From Robertmurraya andreesenii (GTDB lineage: Bacteria; Bacillota; Bacilli; Bacillales; Cytobacillaceae): a stretch of 64,000 bases of DNA. The stretch is from assembly GCF_030813005.1 (NCBI RefSeq), contig NZ_JAUSTU010000001.1, forward strand, positions 186,001 through 250,000, written 5' to 3'. Of the stretch, positions 27,139-36,210 are shown piece by piece (position 1 is the stretch's first letter; the number at the start of each line of letters is the position of its first letter). The notes under the pieces are model-generated. The model had not been told where the DNA came from. It saw only the letters and a list, made by a program, of their open reading frames with translations, and did not search any database. The position numbers and the translations under genes were made by a program.

Positions 27139-27150
27139 GTGACAATCATA

Positions 27151-27756
27151 TTAGGCTAAATTACTTGTAATTTTTCTAACGTAGTTCTGTGTTTCTTTAA
27201 ATGGAGGAATGCCCCCGTATTTATCCACATTTCCAGGACCTGCATTGTAAGCAGCTAATGCAAGCTCCATGTTGTTGTTGTATTTATCAAGCATTTGTCT
27301 TAAGTACTTGCTTCCGCCATAGATATTTTCCTTCGGATCAAAGACGTTTGCTACTCCTAAATGTTTGGCTGTTCCGGGCATGAGCTGCATAAGTCCGGAA
27401 GCGCCTACAGAGCTCACTGCATTTGGATTGAAGTTGGACTCCTGCTTAATGACCGCTTTAATTAAGGCAACCGGTAAATTGAACTTGCTTGCGGCCTCTT
27501 CAATAATCTCGTCAAAATTCGATTTTTCTCCCGCTGTTAGCTTCGTTAATTGAATTGGGGGGAGAGTCGGCTGCAGTGGTAAATTGCTAACTGCATCTTC
27601 TGTTGGGCTCTCGACATTTAATAAAGAATTTTGGCTGTTTACAAGCAATTCATTCATCATTTCTTGAAAAAATGAATTTCCGGTAGAAGCTGATGTTGTA
27701 TTAAAATTTTGCAGCGCTTGTAATTGCAGCATTACTTTTAACTGGTCGACATTCAT
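27151..27756 (-). CDS. cwlQ: lytic transglycosylase CwlQ (YjbJ)
   Basis: The 201-aa protein ends in an SLT domain (about residues 82-201) with catalytic Glu106 (KQESNF), GLMQLMP and YNAGPGNV motifs. It cleaves peptidoglycan glycan strands. The N-terminal 80 residues are low in complexity and lack an obvious signal peptide, as in B. subtilis YjbJ. AGGAGA precedes the ATG. It lies 22 nt after yjbK on the same strand. Confidence 0.93.
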   Translation of the reverse strand: MNVDQLKVMLQLQALQNFNTTSASTGNSFFQEMMNELLVNSQNSLLNVESPTEDAVSNLPLQPTLPPIQLTKLTAGEKSNFDEIIEEAASKFNLPVALIKAVIKQESNFNPNAVSSVGASGLMQLMPGTAKHLGVANVFDPKENIYGGSKYLRQMLDKYNNNMELALAAYNAGPGNVDKYGGIPPFKETQNYVRKITSNLA

Positions 27757-27778
27757 AATGATTCTCCTAGAAAAAGTA

Positions 27779-28360
27779 TTAGCGATGATTTTCTTTGGCT
27801 AAGTAAAAACGGCGAATTTTATTATCTGTTTTCCTAATTGGAATATAAAGCTCTTTTAATAGATGATTGAAATGGCTTTTTCCTACCTCAAAGTTTTCTA
27901 CTTCATATTCTACCTCAAAATCAGATTGATTTAAATAGAAACTATGATCCAGTACAATCAAGCCACCATTGTACTCTTTTTCAGCTCGTAGCGTAGTCAA
28001 TGAACCAAAATAGGTGAGCTCCTCTAAGGGAATCTTCAGTTGTTGAAGCGCATTCTTGACAGGACCATCAATGAGAACATTTTTCTCAAGAAAGGCTGTC
28101 GCATCATCATGTGAAAGCATTTGGTTCGTTTCCAGTAATCCTTCCGTATGAGGCTGTTTCAATGTAAGCTCATAGCATCCCTCTTTGTAGCGGGTCCTTA
28201 GGGCGCAGCCGAGCTCTTTTAAAGCAAATGAAGCTGTATCAAAATAGTGATTTTCCTGCTTCACAAAGAGGGACTCGTCCATGTTTAAGAAGGTCTTCAT
28301 GCGGGTAAATTCTTCTTCGGTCAAAAGGTTCTTAAATTCAATTTCGATATGCTGAGACAA
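27779..28360 (-). CDS. yjbK: CYTH-domain protein YjbK
   Basis: The approximately 193-aa protein is a CYTH/triphosphate tunnel metalloenzyme. It has the EIEFKN signature at its N terminus and alternating charged strands (TLRAEKEYNGGLIVLDHSFYLNQ, split by loops) that line the tunnel. Members hydrolyse tri- or polyphosphate substrates. The physiological substrate is unknown. A TTG at 28360 with AAAGGA upstream fits the family start (M-S-Q-H-I-E-I-E-F-K), and an in-frame ATG at 28369 and GTG at 28390 are alternatives. Confidence 0.88.
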   Translation of the reverse strand: MSQHIEIEFKNLLTEEEFTRMKTFLNMDESLFVKQENHYFDTASFALKELGCALRTRYKEGCYELTLKQPHTEGLLETNQMLSHDDATAFLEKNVLIDGPVKNALQQLKIPLEELTYFGSLTTLRAEKEYNGGLIVLDHSFYLNQSDFEVEYEVENFEVGKSHFNHLLKELYIPIRKTDNKIRRFYLAKENHR

Positions 28361-28433
28361 AGATTTCATTCCTTTCGCAATATGATCCACCTATATGTTT
28401 ATGTTAAAATAAAAAACGTATAGGGGTGAAGTA

Positions 28434-28802
28434 ATGAGAAAAAAGATTATGATTAATGGGTTTGCAAGCATGAGCGACAATGAATGTCTTCTTCAAGTCG
28501 GTCCTGAAATCAACTTAGATGGCATCATAGCCACAGGACAAATGCTCGTGGATTCAGATGAATGTGCATTCGTGTACTTACTAGAAAAAGAGCAAGATTA
28601 TACATATGTTATCATACAAGAGCCTGTTTGGACTGACCTAAAGAGAGTACTCGCAGGGAATTTACGCGTGTTTTTGGGAAATGAAGAGGAGCGGATCGAG
28701 CTTGTCAATTTCTTGGATGAGTTAGCATATCTCATTGAAAATATTAAAGGAAATAGCAATTATGGCGAGATAATGGTTGCGAAGGTGGAAGAGATTTTTT
28801 AA
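28434..28802 (+). CDS. yjbL: YjbL family protein
   Basis: The 122-aa soluble acidic protein matches YjbL by position and size, lying divergent from yjbK and upstream of the alarmone synthetase gene. No catalytic motif is visible and its function is unknown. The ATG is preceded by AGGGGTGAAG. In B. subtilis yjbL-yjbM-nadK-yjbO form an operon. Confidence 0.8.
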   Translation: MRKKIMINGFASMSDNECLLQVGPEINLDGIIATGQMLVDSDECAFVYLLEKEQDYTYVIIQEPVWTDLKRVLAGNLRVFLGNEEERIELVNFLDELAYLIENIKGNSNYGEIMVAKVEEIF

Positions 28803-28934
28803 TCGGATTCTGCCGTTCATCCGTCGAATAGAAAGAGAAAAATAATGTCCAAATAGAAGATACCAATGGCGATAAGGATTTGACAACGAGAAGCATCTTC
28901 TAAAAAGGCAAATAATCGGATGAGGTGAAGAGCA

Positions 28935-29573
28935 GTGCAGAACTGGGAGCAATTTTTGGCACCGTATAAGCAAGCGGTTGATGAGTTGAAAATTAAATTA
29001 AAGGGGATGCGCGGGCAATATGAACTGGAATCCAATCATTCTCCAATTGAATTTGTCACTGGGCGTGTGAAGCCGATTGCAAGTATCCTAGATAAAGCAA
29101 ATCAAAAAGGAATTCCTTTAGATAAATTAGAAACGGAAATGCAGGATATTGCAGGGCTGCGAATGATGTGCCAATTTGTTGATGACATAAAGCCTGTCGT
29201 GGAATTATTGAGAAAACGAAATGATTTTGAAATCGTCGAGGAGAGGAATTATATTTCTCACAAGAAAGCAAGTGGATATCGGTCGTATCATGTGGTGGTT
29301 CGTTATCCTGTTCAAATGATTTCCGGAGAAAAGAAAATTCTCGTCGAAATTCAAATCCGCACACTTGCTATGAATTTTTGGGCAACGATTGAGCATTCCT
29401 TGAATTATAAATATAAAGGCCAATTTCCAGAGGATATCCGTTTGCGATTGCAAAGAGCCGCTGAAGCCGCGTTTCGATTAGATGAAGAAATGTCATTAAT
29501 TCGTGGAGAAATTCAAGAAGCGCAGGCCTTTTTTGCAAGAATGAAAGAGCTGCAGCAGGATGGGAACAGTTAA
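28935..29573 (+). CDS. yjbM: small alarmone synthetase (GTP pyrophosphokinase) YjbM/SasB
   Basis: This 212-aa RelQ-type enzyme makes (p)ppGpp from ATP and GDP/GTP and forms an allosterically activated tetramer. The synthetase fold shows GLRMMCQFVDD, HKKASGYRSYHVVV and VEIQIRTLAMNFWATIEHSLNYKYKG. It lacks hydrolase and regulatory domains. GTG start at 28935 with GAGGTGAAG upstream. Confidence 0.95.
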   Translation: MQNWEQFLAPYKQAVDELKIKLKGMRGQYELESNHSPIEFVTGRVKPIASILDKANQKGIPLDKLETEMQDIAGLRMMCQFVDDIKPVVELLRKRNDFEIVEERNYISHKKASGYRSYHVVVRYPVQMISGEKKILVEIQIRTLAMNFWATIEHSLNYKYKGQFPEDIRLRLQRAAEAAFRLDEEMSLIRGEIQEAQAFFARMKELQQDGNS

Positions 29574-29653
29574 ATCAAAGCTCTTTTCTCAAACATTATT
29601 GTTTTGCGAGACAACTTAAATCAAAACTATGTTCGATAGAGGAGACAGTAGCC

Positions 29654-30448
29654 ATGAATTTCGCGATAACTTCAAAAGGGGATTCCAAATCCAATACTCT
29701 TATGCATAAAATCCGGTCCTATTTACTCGATTTCAATCTCGTCTATGACGAGGATAAGCCGGATATCGTCATTTCGGTAGGAGGAGATGGAACCTTGCTC
29801 TATGCCTTTCATCGCTACAAAAGTCGGTTGCATAAGACCGCTTTTGTCGGGGTGCATACCGGGCATTTAGGCTTTTATGCTGATTGGCTGCCTGAAGAGA
29901 TTGAGAAGCTCGTCATAGCGATCGCCAAGACTCCTTTTCAGGTCGTGGAATATCCCCTTCTCGAAGTCATTATTCGCTATTCCCATGGCGGGAAGGAAAA
30001 CCGCTATTTAGCTCTAAATGAATCAACGGTCAAAAGTGTTGATTCCACGTTGGTTATGGACGTGGAAATTAGAGGGCAGTTTTTCGAACGGTTTCGTGGG
30101 GATGGGCTATGTATTTCAACTCCTTCTGGAAGCACGGCTTATAATAAGGCGCTTGGAGGGGCGATTCTCCATCCATCGATCCCTGCCATTCAGCTTGCGG
30201 AGATGGCATCCATCAATAACCGGGTGTTTCGTACAGTTGGTTCGCCACTAGTGCTGCCAGCCCATCATACATGCATGCTAAAGCCTGTGAATAGCCCTGA
30301 CTTTCATATTACGATTGATCATTTGACCTTGCTTCATAAGGATGTTAAGTCCATTCAGTTCAGAGTAGCGGATGAAAAGATTCGCTTTGCTAGGTTTAGA
30401 CCTTTCCCATTCTGGAAGCGGGTAAAGGACTCATTTATTTCGGAATAG
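29654..30448 (+). CDS. nadK: NAD kinase
   Basis: The 264-aa enzyme phosphorylates NAD to NADP. It has the GGDGTLL motif (about residues 43-49), the conserved NES and the SGSTAYNKALGG segment. In B. subtilis this copy is ppnKA/nadF. GGAGACAG precedes the ATG. It lies in the yjbL-yjbM-nadK-yjbO cluster. Confidence 0.96.
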   Translation: MNFAITSKGDSKSNTLMHKIRSYLLDFNLVYDEDKPDIVISVGGDGTLLYAFHRYKSRLHKTAFVGVHTGHLGFYADWLPEEIEKLVIAIAKTPFQVVEYPLLEVIIRYSHGGKENRYLALNESTVKSVDSTLVMDVEIRGQFFERFRGDGLCISTPSGSTAYNKALGGAILHPSIPAIQLAEMASINNRVFRTVGSPLVLPAHHTCMLKPVNSPDFHITIDHLTLLHKDVKSIQFRVADEKIRFARFRPFPFWKRVKDSFISE

Positions 30449-30482
30449 AAAGGCAACACTCCGCTTGTAAGGAGGCAGTAAG

Positions 30483-31382
30483 TTGACGAATTTTACGCTT
30501 GAATGGACGATCATGCCAGCTGATCATGGGAAGCTAGTGCGAGATTTTTTGCAGGAACAGGAAATTTCCAAGGCAGCCTTGACGGATATTAAGTTTGCCG
30601 GTGGGGCTATTCAATTGAATGGAGAGGAAGTGACCGTTAGGCGTGTGCTAACGGCAGGAGATCGGCTGAAGGTGACGTTCCCAGAGGAATTGAAGAGTGA
30701 ATCGATGGATGGTGAGGAGCTGCCGCTTGAAATTTTATATGAAGACGCCTATTTATTAGTTCTGAATAAGCCTTCTGGCATGAACACAATCCCATCAAGA
30801 GAACATCCATATGGTAGCTTAGCTAATGGTGTGGTCGGTTATTATGAAAAAATCAACCTTGCGGCTACCGTGCATATTGTGACAAGGCTTGATCGGGATA
30901 CATCTGGCCTTGTCTTGATTGCAAAGCATCGCCATATCCATCATTTATTCAGTAAGCAGCAACAGGAAGGCCAGGTCAAGCGAGAATATGAGGCGTTTTG
31001 TGAGGGCTTTTTTCCACAATTGGAGGGAACGATTGAAAAGCCGATTGGGAGAAAAAAAGATAGCATTATTGAAAGAGAAGTTCAGATTGGAGGGCAATAT
31101 GCTTGTACGCATTATCAGGTCGTTAAGCAGTACCCAGCATTTGCCCATGTACGGTTAAGATTGGAGACAGGAAGGACTCATCAAATCAGGGTTCATCTAT
31201 CCCATATGGGACATCCGTTATTAGGAGACGATTTATACGGTGGTAATCGAATAAAAATTCAAAGGCAGGCACTCCATTGTAGTCAGCTCTCCTTTAACCA
31301 CCCGATAGATAAGGAAATTCTTTGGTTTGAAAGCCCATTACCTCCGGATATGCGACAGCTTTTAGCGTCTTCTTCAATCTAG
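30483..31382 (+). CDS. yjbO: RluA-family pseudouridine synthase YjbO
   Basis: The 299-aa enzyme converts uridines to pseudouridine in rRNA or tRNA. An S4-like N-terminal RNA-binding segment is followed by the catalytic motif TRLDRDTSG (Asp137) and the GRTHQIRVHL motif. TTG start at 30483 with AAGGAGGCAG upstream. The stop overlaps that of the convergent prpE by four bases. The exact target base cannot be told from sequence. Confidence 0.92.
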   Translation: MTNFTLEWTIMPADHGKLVRDFLQEQEISKAALTDIKFAGGAIQLNGEEVTVRRVLTAGDRLKVTFPEELKSESMDGEELPLEILYEDAYLLVLNKPSGMNTIPSREHPYGSLANGVVGYYEKINLAATVHIVTRLDRDTSGLVLIAKHRHIHHLFSKQQQEGQVKREYEAFCEGFFPQLEGTIEKPIGRKKDSIIEREVQIGGQYACTHYQVVKQYPAFAHVRLRLETGRTHQIRVHLSHMGHPLLGDDLYGGNRIKIQRQALHCSQLSFNHPIDKEILWFESPLPPDMRQLLASSSI

Positions 31383-32119
31383 TCGATTTCTTTGAATTTT
31401 TCTGCCACAAAAGGCATGGAAGAAGGAACACTGGCGGTCGTTAGCTCCGGATAGCGTAAAGCGGTAAGCTTTCCACCAAAAACGGCACCCGTATCAATAT
31501 TATATGTGTTGCGAACGATCCTAGGCTCGGCCACTGGAGTATGACCGTAGACAATGGTTGCTTTGCCCCGATAGTCCTTTGCCCAATCACGTCGAACAGG
31601 GGAGCCGTCGGGGTGTTTCTGCCCTGTAATATCACCATAAAGAACAAAGGTCTTGACCTTTGAATGATTCTTGCCAATATAATCCTCACGAATCCCAGCA
31701 TGAGCGATGACAAGTCTCCCCTGATCCAGAATCTGATATAAAGGATTTTGTTCATATAATTCGATGAACTTGTTTCGAATCCGGTGCTGTTCATCTTTTG
31801 AAAGAGCCATATACTCGGCTACTGTCGTTTCTAAACCATGGGTAACCTGTACTTTATTTCCCAAAAAATAGCGGTAGAGCTTGTTGCAGTGATTACCAGG
31901 GGAGTAGAAGGCCATTTTTTTATTCATCACGAGCTCCCACACGACCTCAATGACCTTGAGAGACTGTGGACCCCGATCTGTTAAATCACCAACAAAAGCA
32001 AGCTTCCTTTTTTGTGGATGAATGGGGATCCCCGTTTCCCAGCTATAATCGAGTTTTTTTGTAAGCTCCTCGAATTCGGCAAAGCATCCATGAATATCTC
32101 CAATGATATCAATTTGCAT
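31379..32119 (-). CDS. prpE: bis(5'-nucleosyl)-tetraphosphatase PrpE
   Basis: The 246-aa calcineurin-like phosphoesterase hydrolyses diadenosine tetraphosphate and has protein phosphatase activity in B. subtilis. The PPP-family motifs GDIHG, GDLTDRG and GNHCNK bind the two metals. The ATG at 32119 follows AAAGGAGTAC. An upstream in-frame start at 32143 lacks a site. Confidence 0.95.
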   Translation of the reverse strand: MQIDIIGDIHGCFAEFEELTKKLDYSWETGIPIHPQKRKLAFVGDLTDRGPQSLKVIEVVWELVMNKKMAFYSPGNHCNKLYRYFLGNKVQVTHGLETTVAEYMALSKDEQHRIRNKFIELYEQNPLYQILDQGRLVIAHAGIREDYIGKNHSKVKTFVLYGDITGQKHPDGSPVRRDWAKDYRGKATIVYGHTPVAEPRIVRNTYNIDTGAVFGGKLTALRYPELTTASVPSSMPFVAEKFKEID

Positions 32120-32169
32120 AATCTGTACTCCTTTTAAAAGCAATCTTTATAAAGATGGGAGGAATGTGA

Positions 32170-34029
32170 ATGGAAGAACACGGTGTATCCGTCGCATCCT
32201 TAGTTATTGTAATCGTAATTGCCTTTTTAACTCCAATTTTACTCCATCGATTTCGATTAAATTTCATTCCCGTTGTCGTCGCTGAAATCCTGATGGGATT
32301 AATCATTGGCAAGAGTGGTTTTGATCTTGTCCGCGAGGATATGTGGTTAGAGACCCTCTCCACCCTCGGATTCATTTTCTTAATGTTTCTTAGCGGCCTG
32401 GAAATTGACTTTTCCGCCTTCTCGAAACAGAAAAAGGGCTCACGCTCTAGCACAAAATCCGAGCCAAATAGCTTTTTTGTTGCTACGACTGTCTTTATCG
32501 GGATTTTCATTGTGTCCTATGGGCTCTCCTATTTATTTGTTTTGGCGGGATTCATCGATAATGCGTTGCTTATGACATTGATTATTTCGACGATTTCTTT
32601 AGGTGTCGTAGTTCCAACCTTAAAGGAATCCCATTTAATGAAAACAAACATTGGTCAGATCATTCTTTTGATTGCAGTCATTGCTGATTTAGTCACCATG
32701 ATTTTACTTGCAGTCTTTGTTTCATTATATGACGGTGGGGAAGGAAATACTTGGTTATTGCTCGTTCTTTTTGCGGCAGGGATTTTGTTGTATTTCGTTG
32801 GCAGAAGATACAAGCGGAATAAATTTATCGAAGCGATGTCCACAGGCACCATCCAGATTGGAACCCGCGCTGTTTTTACGTTAATCATTGTCTTAGTTGC
32901 CATCTCGGAAACAGTCGGTGCAGAAAATATTCTTGGTGCCTTTATGGCAGGCGTATTGGTTTCATTGCTTGCACCTGACCAGGAGCTCGTTCATAAGCTA
33001 GATTCATTTGGCTATGGATTCTTGATCCCGATCTTTTTTGTGATGGTCGGGGTTGACTTGGATATATGGAAGCTATTTGGGGATCCGAAATTGCTTCTGC
33101 TCATCCCTTTATTATTAGTAGCTCTTTTTATCTCAAAATTAATCCCAATTACCGTACTAAGATTTTGGTTTGATCTGCGGACTGTTTTGGCATCGGGAAT
33201 TTTATTGACCTCGACCCTATCCTTAGTCATTGCTGCGGCGACCATCGGGGAGCGGATGGGAGTCATCTCCTCAGGGATGAGTGGGACAGTGATTCTAGTA
33301 GCTGTTATTACCTGTGTGGTCACTCCTGTCATATTTAAGAACTTGCTGCCTAAGGAAAATCTAGTAGAGAAGCAGGTCAAGATTGCGTTCGTAGGGGCCA
33401 ATCAGTTAACATTGCCTCTGTCTAGAGAGCTGAAGTCTTCTCTCTATCAAACATCGATCTATCACACGAAACAATCGAAGGTAGACACGAGCTTTGCCGA
33501 TTCCTTATTTGAAATACAGGAAATCGATCATTTTTCAATAGAGGCATTAGCTGACACTGAGGTTTTTTCATCTGATATTGTTGTCGTTTCTACAGGGGAT
33601 GATGAGCAAAATGCAACCCTTGCCATTGCTGTGAAGGAAGAAGGGGTAGAACGGGTCATTGTGCGTATTGAAAGTCCGGATTTAGAGGAGGGCTTACGTG
33701 AGGAAGGGGTGGAGGTTTATTCCGTCTTTAATTCTTCAAAGGCGCTCCTTAGAGCTTTGATTGAGTCACCGAAGGTATTGAGTATCTTAACAAACCAGGA
33801 AAATGCCCTTTATGAAATTCTCCTATTGAATGATCATTTTGATGGAATGAAATTAAGGAATTTTCCGTTTACTGGAGATGTTATCTTTGTTCGGATTTTC
33901 CGTGGCAAGGATTCGATTGTACCCCATGGGGATACCGAGCTTCAGCTTAATGATCGCTTAATCGTCACTGGGACAAAGGAATATGTTGACGACCTAAAGC
34001 GGGAGCTTGAATTTTGTGAGTGGTGTTAA
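32170..34029 (+). CDS. yjbQ: CPA2-type cation/proton antiporter YjbQ
   Basis: This 619-aa membrane protein combines a Na+/H+ exchanger domain (about residues 1-390, 11-12 helices) with cytoplasmic TrkA-N (about 398-510) and TrkA-C (about 530-615) regulatory domains. It is likely to move K+ or Na+ against protons under control of a nucleotide or ion ligand. It is divergent from prpE with 50 bp between the starts, and GGGAGG precedes the ATG. Confidence 0.93.
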   Translation: MEEHGVSVASLVIVIVIAFLTPILLHRFRLNFIPVVVAEILMGLIIGKSGFDLVREDMWLETLSTLGFIFLMFLSGLEIDFSAFSKQKKGSRSSTKSEPNSFFVATTVFIGIFIVSYGLSYLFVLAGFIDNALLMTLIISTISLGVVVPTLKESHLMKTNIGQIILLIAVIADLVTMILLAVFVSLYDGGEGNTWLLLVLFAAGILLYFVGRRYKRNKFIEAMSTGTIQIGTRAVFTLIIVLVAISETVGAENILGAFMAGVLVSLLAPDQELVHKLDSFGYGFLIPIFFVMVGVDLDIWKLFGDPKLLLLIPLLLVALFISKLIPITVLRFWFDLRTVLASGILLTSTLSLVIAAATIGERMGVISSGMSGTVILVAVITCVVTPVIFKNLLPKENLVEKQVKIAFVGANQLTLPLSRELKSSLYQTSIYHTKQSKVDTSFADSLFEIQEIDHFSIEALADTEVFSSDIVVVSTGDDEQNATLAIAVKEEGVERVIVRIESPDLEEGLREEGVEVYSVFNSSKALLRALIESPKVLSILTNQENALYEILLLNDHFDGMKLRNFPFTGDVIFVRIFRGKDSIVPHGDTELQLNDRLIVTGTKEYVDDLKRELEFCEWC

Positions 34030-34065
34030 AGGCAGTAATGCGAGAGTGTTACTGCTTTTCTTTTT
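34028..34065 (+). terminator. terminator of yjbQ
   Basis: AAAGGCAGTAA at 34028-34038 pairs with TTACTGCTTTT at 34049-34059, followed by CTTTTTT. Confidence 0.8.
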
Positions 34066-34083
34066 TCTAAAAATAAGGTAATA

Positions 34084-34111
34084 TTAGTATCAGGTACTAA
34101 TAACTTATAAT
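34084..34111 (+). promoter_or_regulatory. FapR box and promoter of fabI
   Basis: TTAGTATCAGGTACTAA at 34084-34100 is a near-perfect FapR operator (reverse complement TTAGTACCTGATACTAA). It covers the presumed -35 region of a promoter whose TATAAT is at 34106-34111. FapR would repress fabI until malonyl-CoA accumulates. Confidence 0.85.
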
Positions 34112-34131
34112 AAATGTTGGAGGGAAACTAT

Positions 34132-34902
34132 ATGTCTCTTTCTTTAAAGGGAAAAAATATCGTCGTGATGGGTGTTGCCAACAAACGTAGTATTGCATGG
34201 GGGATTGCTCGTTCACTCCATCAAGCCGGTGCCCGCTTGATTTTCACATATGTTGGAGAAAGATTGGAAAAGAGTGTCCGTGAATTAGTGGAGTCTTTAG
34301 AGACGAATAATTCTCTCATACTCCCTTGTGATGTCACAAATGATGAAGAAATCGCCAAATGCTTCAGCAAGATTAAAAATGAGGTTGGTGTCATTCATGG
34401 AGTGGCTCATTGCATCGCATTCGCCAATAAAGAGGAGCTTCAAGGCGAATATATGAATACAACTCGTGATGGATTTCTTTTAGCTCATAATATTAGCTCA
34501 TACTCGCTTACAGCTGTTGCGAAAGAGGCAAGAACCCTTATGACAGAAGGCGGCAGCATTGTGACACTTACGTATTTAGGTGGCGAAAGAGTAATTAAGA
34601 ACTATAATATTATGGGAGTGGCAAAGGCTTCATTGGATGCGAGCGTGAAGTATTTGGCCAATGACCTTGGTCCAGAGGGAATTCGTGTCAACTCCATTTC
34701 AGCTGGTCCAATCCGCACCCTTTCAGCCAAGGGAGTGAGCGATTTTAACTCGATTTTGAAGGAAATTGAGGAACGCTCTCCACTAAGAAGAACAACGACA
34801 CCTGAAGAGGTGGGCGATACAGCATTATTCTTATTCAGCGACCTATCAAGAGGAATGACTGGGGAAAATCTTCATGTCGATTCCGGCTTCCATATTCTAT
34901 AA
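34132..34902 (+). CDS. fabI: enoyl-ACP reductase (NADH) FabI
   Basis: The 256-aa SDR-type enzyme carries out the last step of the fatty-acid elongation cycle and is the target of triclosan. It has the atypical cofactor loop GVANKRSIAWGIA, and the Tyr-X6-Lys catalytic pair in YNIMGVAK. The ATG at 34132 follows GGAGGG, which excludes the upstream in-frame start. Its control by FapR couples it to the rest of fatty-acid synthesis. Confidence 0.97.
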   Translation: MSLSLKGKNIVVMGVANKRSIAWGIARSLHQAGARLIFTYVGERLEKSVRELVESLETNNSLILPCDVTNDEEIAKCFSKIKNEVGVIHGVAHCIAFANKEELQGEYMNTTRDGFLLAHNISSYSLTAVAKEARTLMTEGGSIVTLTYLGGERVIKNYNIMGVAKASLDASVKYLANDLGPEGIRVNSISAGPIRTLSAKGVSDFNSILKEIEERSPLRRTTTPEEVGDTALFLFSDLSRGMTGENLHVDSGFHIL

Positions 34903-34924
34903 TTTTCTTCTTGAATGCAATATC

Positions 34925-34956
34925 AATACCCCCTTCGCATGAAGGCGGGTATTTTT
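34925..34956 (+). terminator. terminator of fabI
   Basis: AATACCC...CTTC at 34925-34936 pairs with GAAGG.GGGTATT at 34941-34953, with one internal mismatch, followed by T residues. Confidence 0.75.
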
Positions 34957-34984
34957 GTATAGCTAAGAATGTCTCATTATTGAA

Positions 34985-35011
34985 ACGAATTCCTGCTTCT
35001 CGCATACATAT
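34985..35011 (+). promoter_or_regulatory. possible SigK promoter of cotO
   Basis: An AC-containing -35 (about 34985) lies 16 bp before CATACATAT at 35003-35011, resembling the SigK pattern (AC, then CATA-N3-TA). The last two bases are reversed, so the match is partial. B. subtilis cotO is expressed late in the mother cell. Confidence 0.35.
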
Positions 35012-35046
35012 AGATTGAACCAATTGTATGTGGAGGTGCAGCCCTA

Positions 35047-35523
35047 TTGAGCAAGAAACAAATCAAACGTCAACCACTATTATATATTCACCAGCCAGAG
35101 TTCCAGGTTAACGTAGGGAAAATGCAGGAGACTTTTTCCATCAAGCAGGCTGAAAAAAGTAAGGAAGAAAAACCGAAAAGTGAGCCTAAAGCGGAAGTAG
35201 ATCAAGAGCAAGACATCCCAGCGGCCGAAGAGGTTCAAGCAACAATAGAAGAATTTGAAGAGGAGCATTTGGAGAGAAACAAAAAAGGTCTGCGGAGGCT
35301 CAAGTCTTTTCGAGAGATGGATATTGAGGAGAGGCTCGATTATCTCGCCTATTTTCCAAAGAAGCTGCCTCCAGTCCCGTGCCTTTTTCAAACAAAGACG
35401 AAGGAGATTCGTGGAACCTTGATGGAAAAAACAGAGGAGCAAGTGGTTATCAAGCTATTTGATAAGACAGAGATAGCCCTTCCAATCAATGATTTGATAG
35501 CTATACGGATGATTGGTCTATGA
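35047..35523 (+). CDS. cotO: spore coat protein CotO
   Basis: The 158-aa protein matches CotO in position (after fabI, before cotZ) and design. It has a basic N terminus with LLYIHQPEFQ, a long charged Lys/Glu-rich middle (about residues 35-90) and a conserved globular end (REMDIEERLDYLAYFPKKLP...PINDLIAIRMIG). CotO directs late coat assembly and encasement. TTG start at 35047 with GGAGGTG upstream. Confidence 0.88.
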   Translation: MSKKQIKRQPLLYIHQPEFQVNVGKMQETFSIKQAEKSKEEKPKSEPKAEVDQEQDIPAAEEVQATIEEFEEEHLERNKKGLRRLKSFREMDIEERLDYLAYFPKKLPPVPCLFQTKTKEIRGTLMEKTEEQVVIKLFDKTEIALPINDLIAIRMIGL

Positions 35524-35535
35524 AAGCTCCAAGAA

Positions 35536-35566
35536 AAAAGCCAGTCGTATGAGCGACTGGCCTTTC
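35536..35566. terminator. bidirectional terminator between cotO and cotZ
   Basis: GCCAGTCG at 35540-35547 pairs with CGACTGGC at 35554-35561. An A6 run on the left gives a U tract for cotZ on the minus strand. Confidence 0.8.
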
Positions 35567-35577
35567 ATTATAAGCGG

Positions 35578-36078
35578 TTAGTCTTCACAAATGTCTAGGT
35601 CAACATCAGCCACACATTGAATGGCACAGAAACAGCTAAGGTCAACCGTGACGCAGTCATTTGTTGCTTCGAAATCATGAACATGACATACCTTGCCTAA
35701 ATCGATGCAGCAATCATTTGTTAAATCCAATGCATCTCCATCACGTTTCTTCGGTTTAATGACACGCAATGTTGCACAGCAATTATCGAACACCTCTTCA
35801 ACACGGAAGAAAATGGATACGCAAGCACAATCATCTTCTCTAAAGAAAGCATGGAATGGAGAACCGTCAGCGGTTTTTAATACGAATACACGAGTATCTG
35901 CTCTTTGCCTTTTTCCTGGTTTAATTAAAGAACCTAGTGGTTCCTGGAAACAGCTTGTAGGACATTCACAAACTTCTTCGGCTGCATCTTGGATGTCTTT
36001 TATGGCGCGAACAACTTCGCAAACACAGTTTCCGCGTCTAGTGGCTAATACGTCGTCGTTCTTTTTTCCACAACCCAT
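35578..36078 (-). CDS. cotZ: CotY/CotZ family spore coat (crust/exosporium) protein
   Basis: The 166-aa Cys-rich protein (about 18 Cys) starts MGCGKKND and has the family segments CECPTSCFQEPLGSL and FFRVEEV. CotZ/CotY/ExsY proteins self-assemble by disulfides into the outermost coat or exosporium layer. Only one such gene is present here where B. subtilis has cotZYXWV. AAGGAGG precedes the ATG. It is convergent with cotO and divergent from yjcA. Confidence 0.9.
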   Translation of the reverse strand: MGCGKKNDDVLATRRGNCVCEVVRAIKDIQDAAEEVCECPTSCFQEPLGSLIKPGKRQRADTRVFVLKTADGSPFHAFFREDDCACVSIFFRVEEVFDNCCATLRVIKPKKRDGDALDLTNDCCIDLGKVCHVHDFEATNDCVTVDLSCFCAIQCVADVDLDICED

Positions 36079-36210
36079 TCGTTATTCCTCCTTATATTTT
36101 GAACTCATATTACATTAATAACATATTGCTATAAGGGCTTTTGGGTAACGGACAATCGCCTTGTTTCCTAAAAATAGGCGGGTTGACTATAAGTAAAGGG
36201 ATTGAATAAA

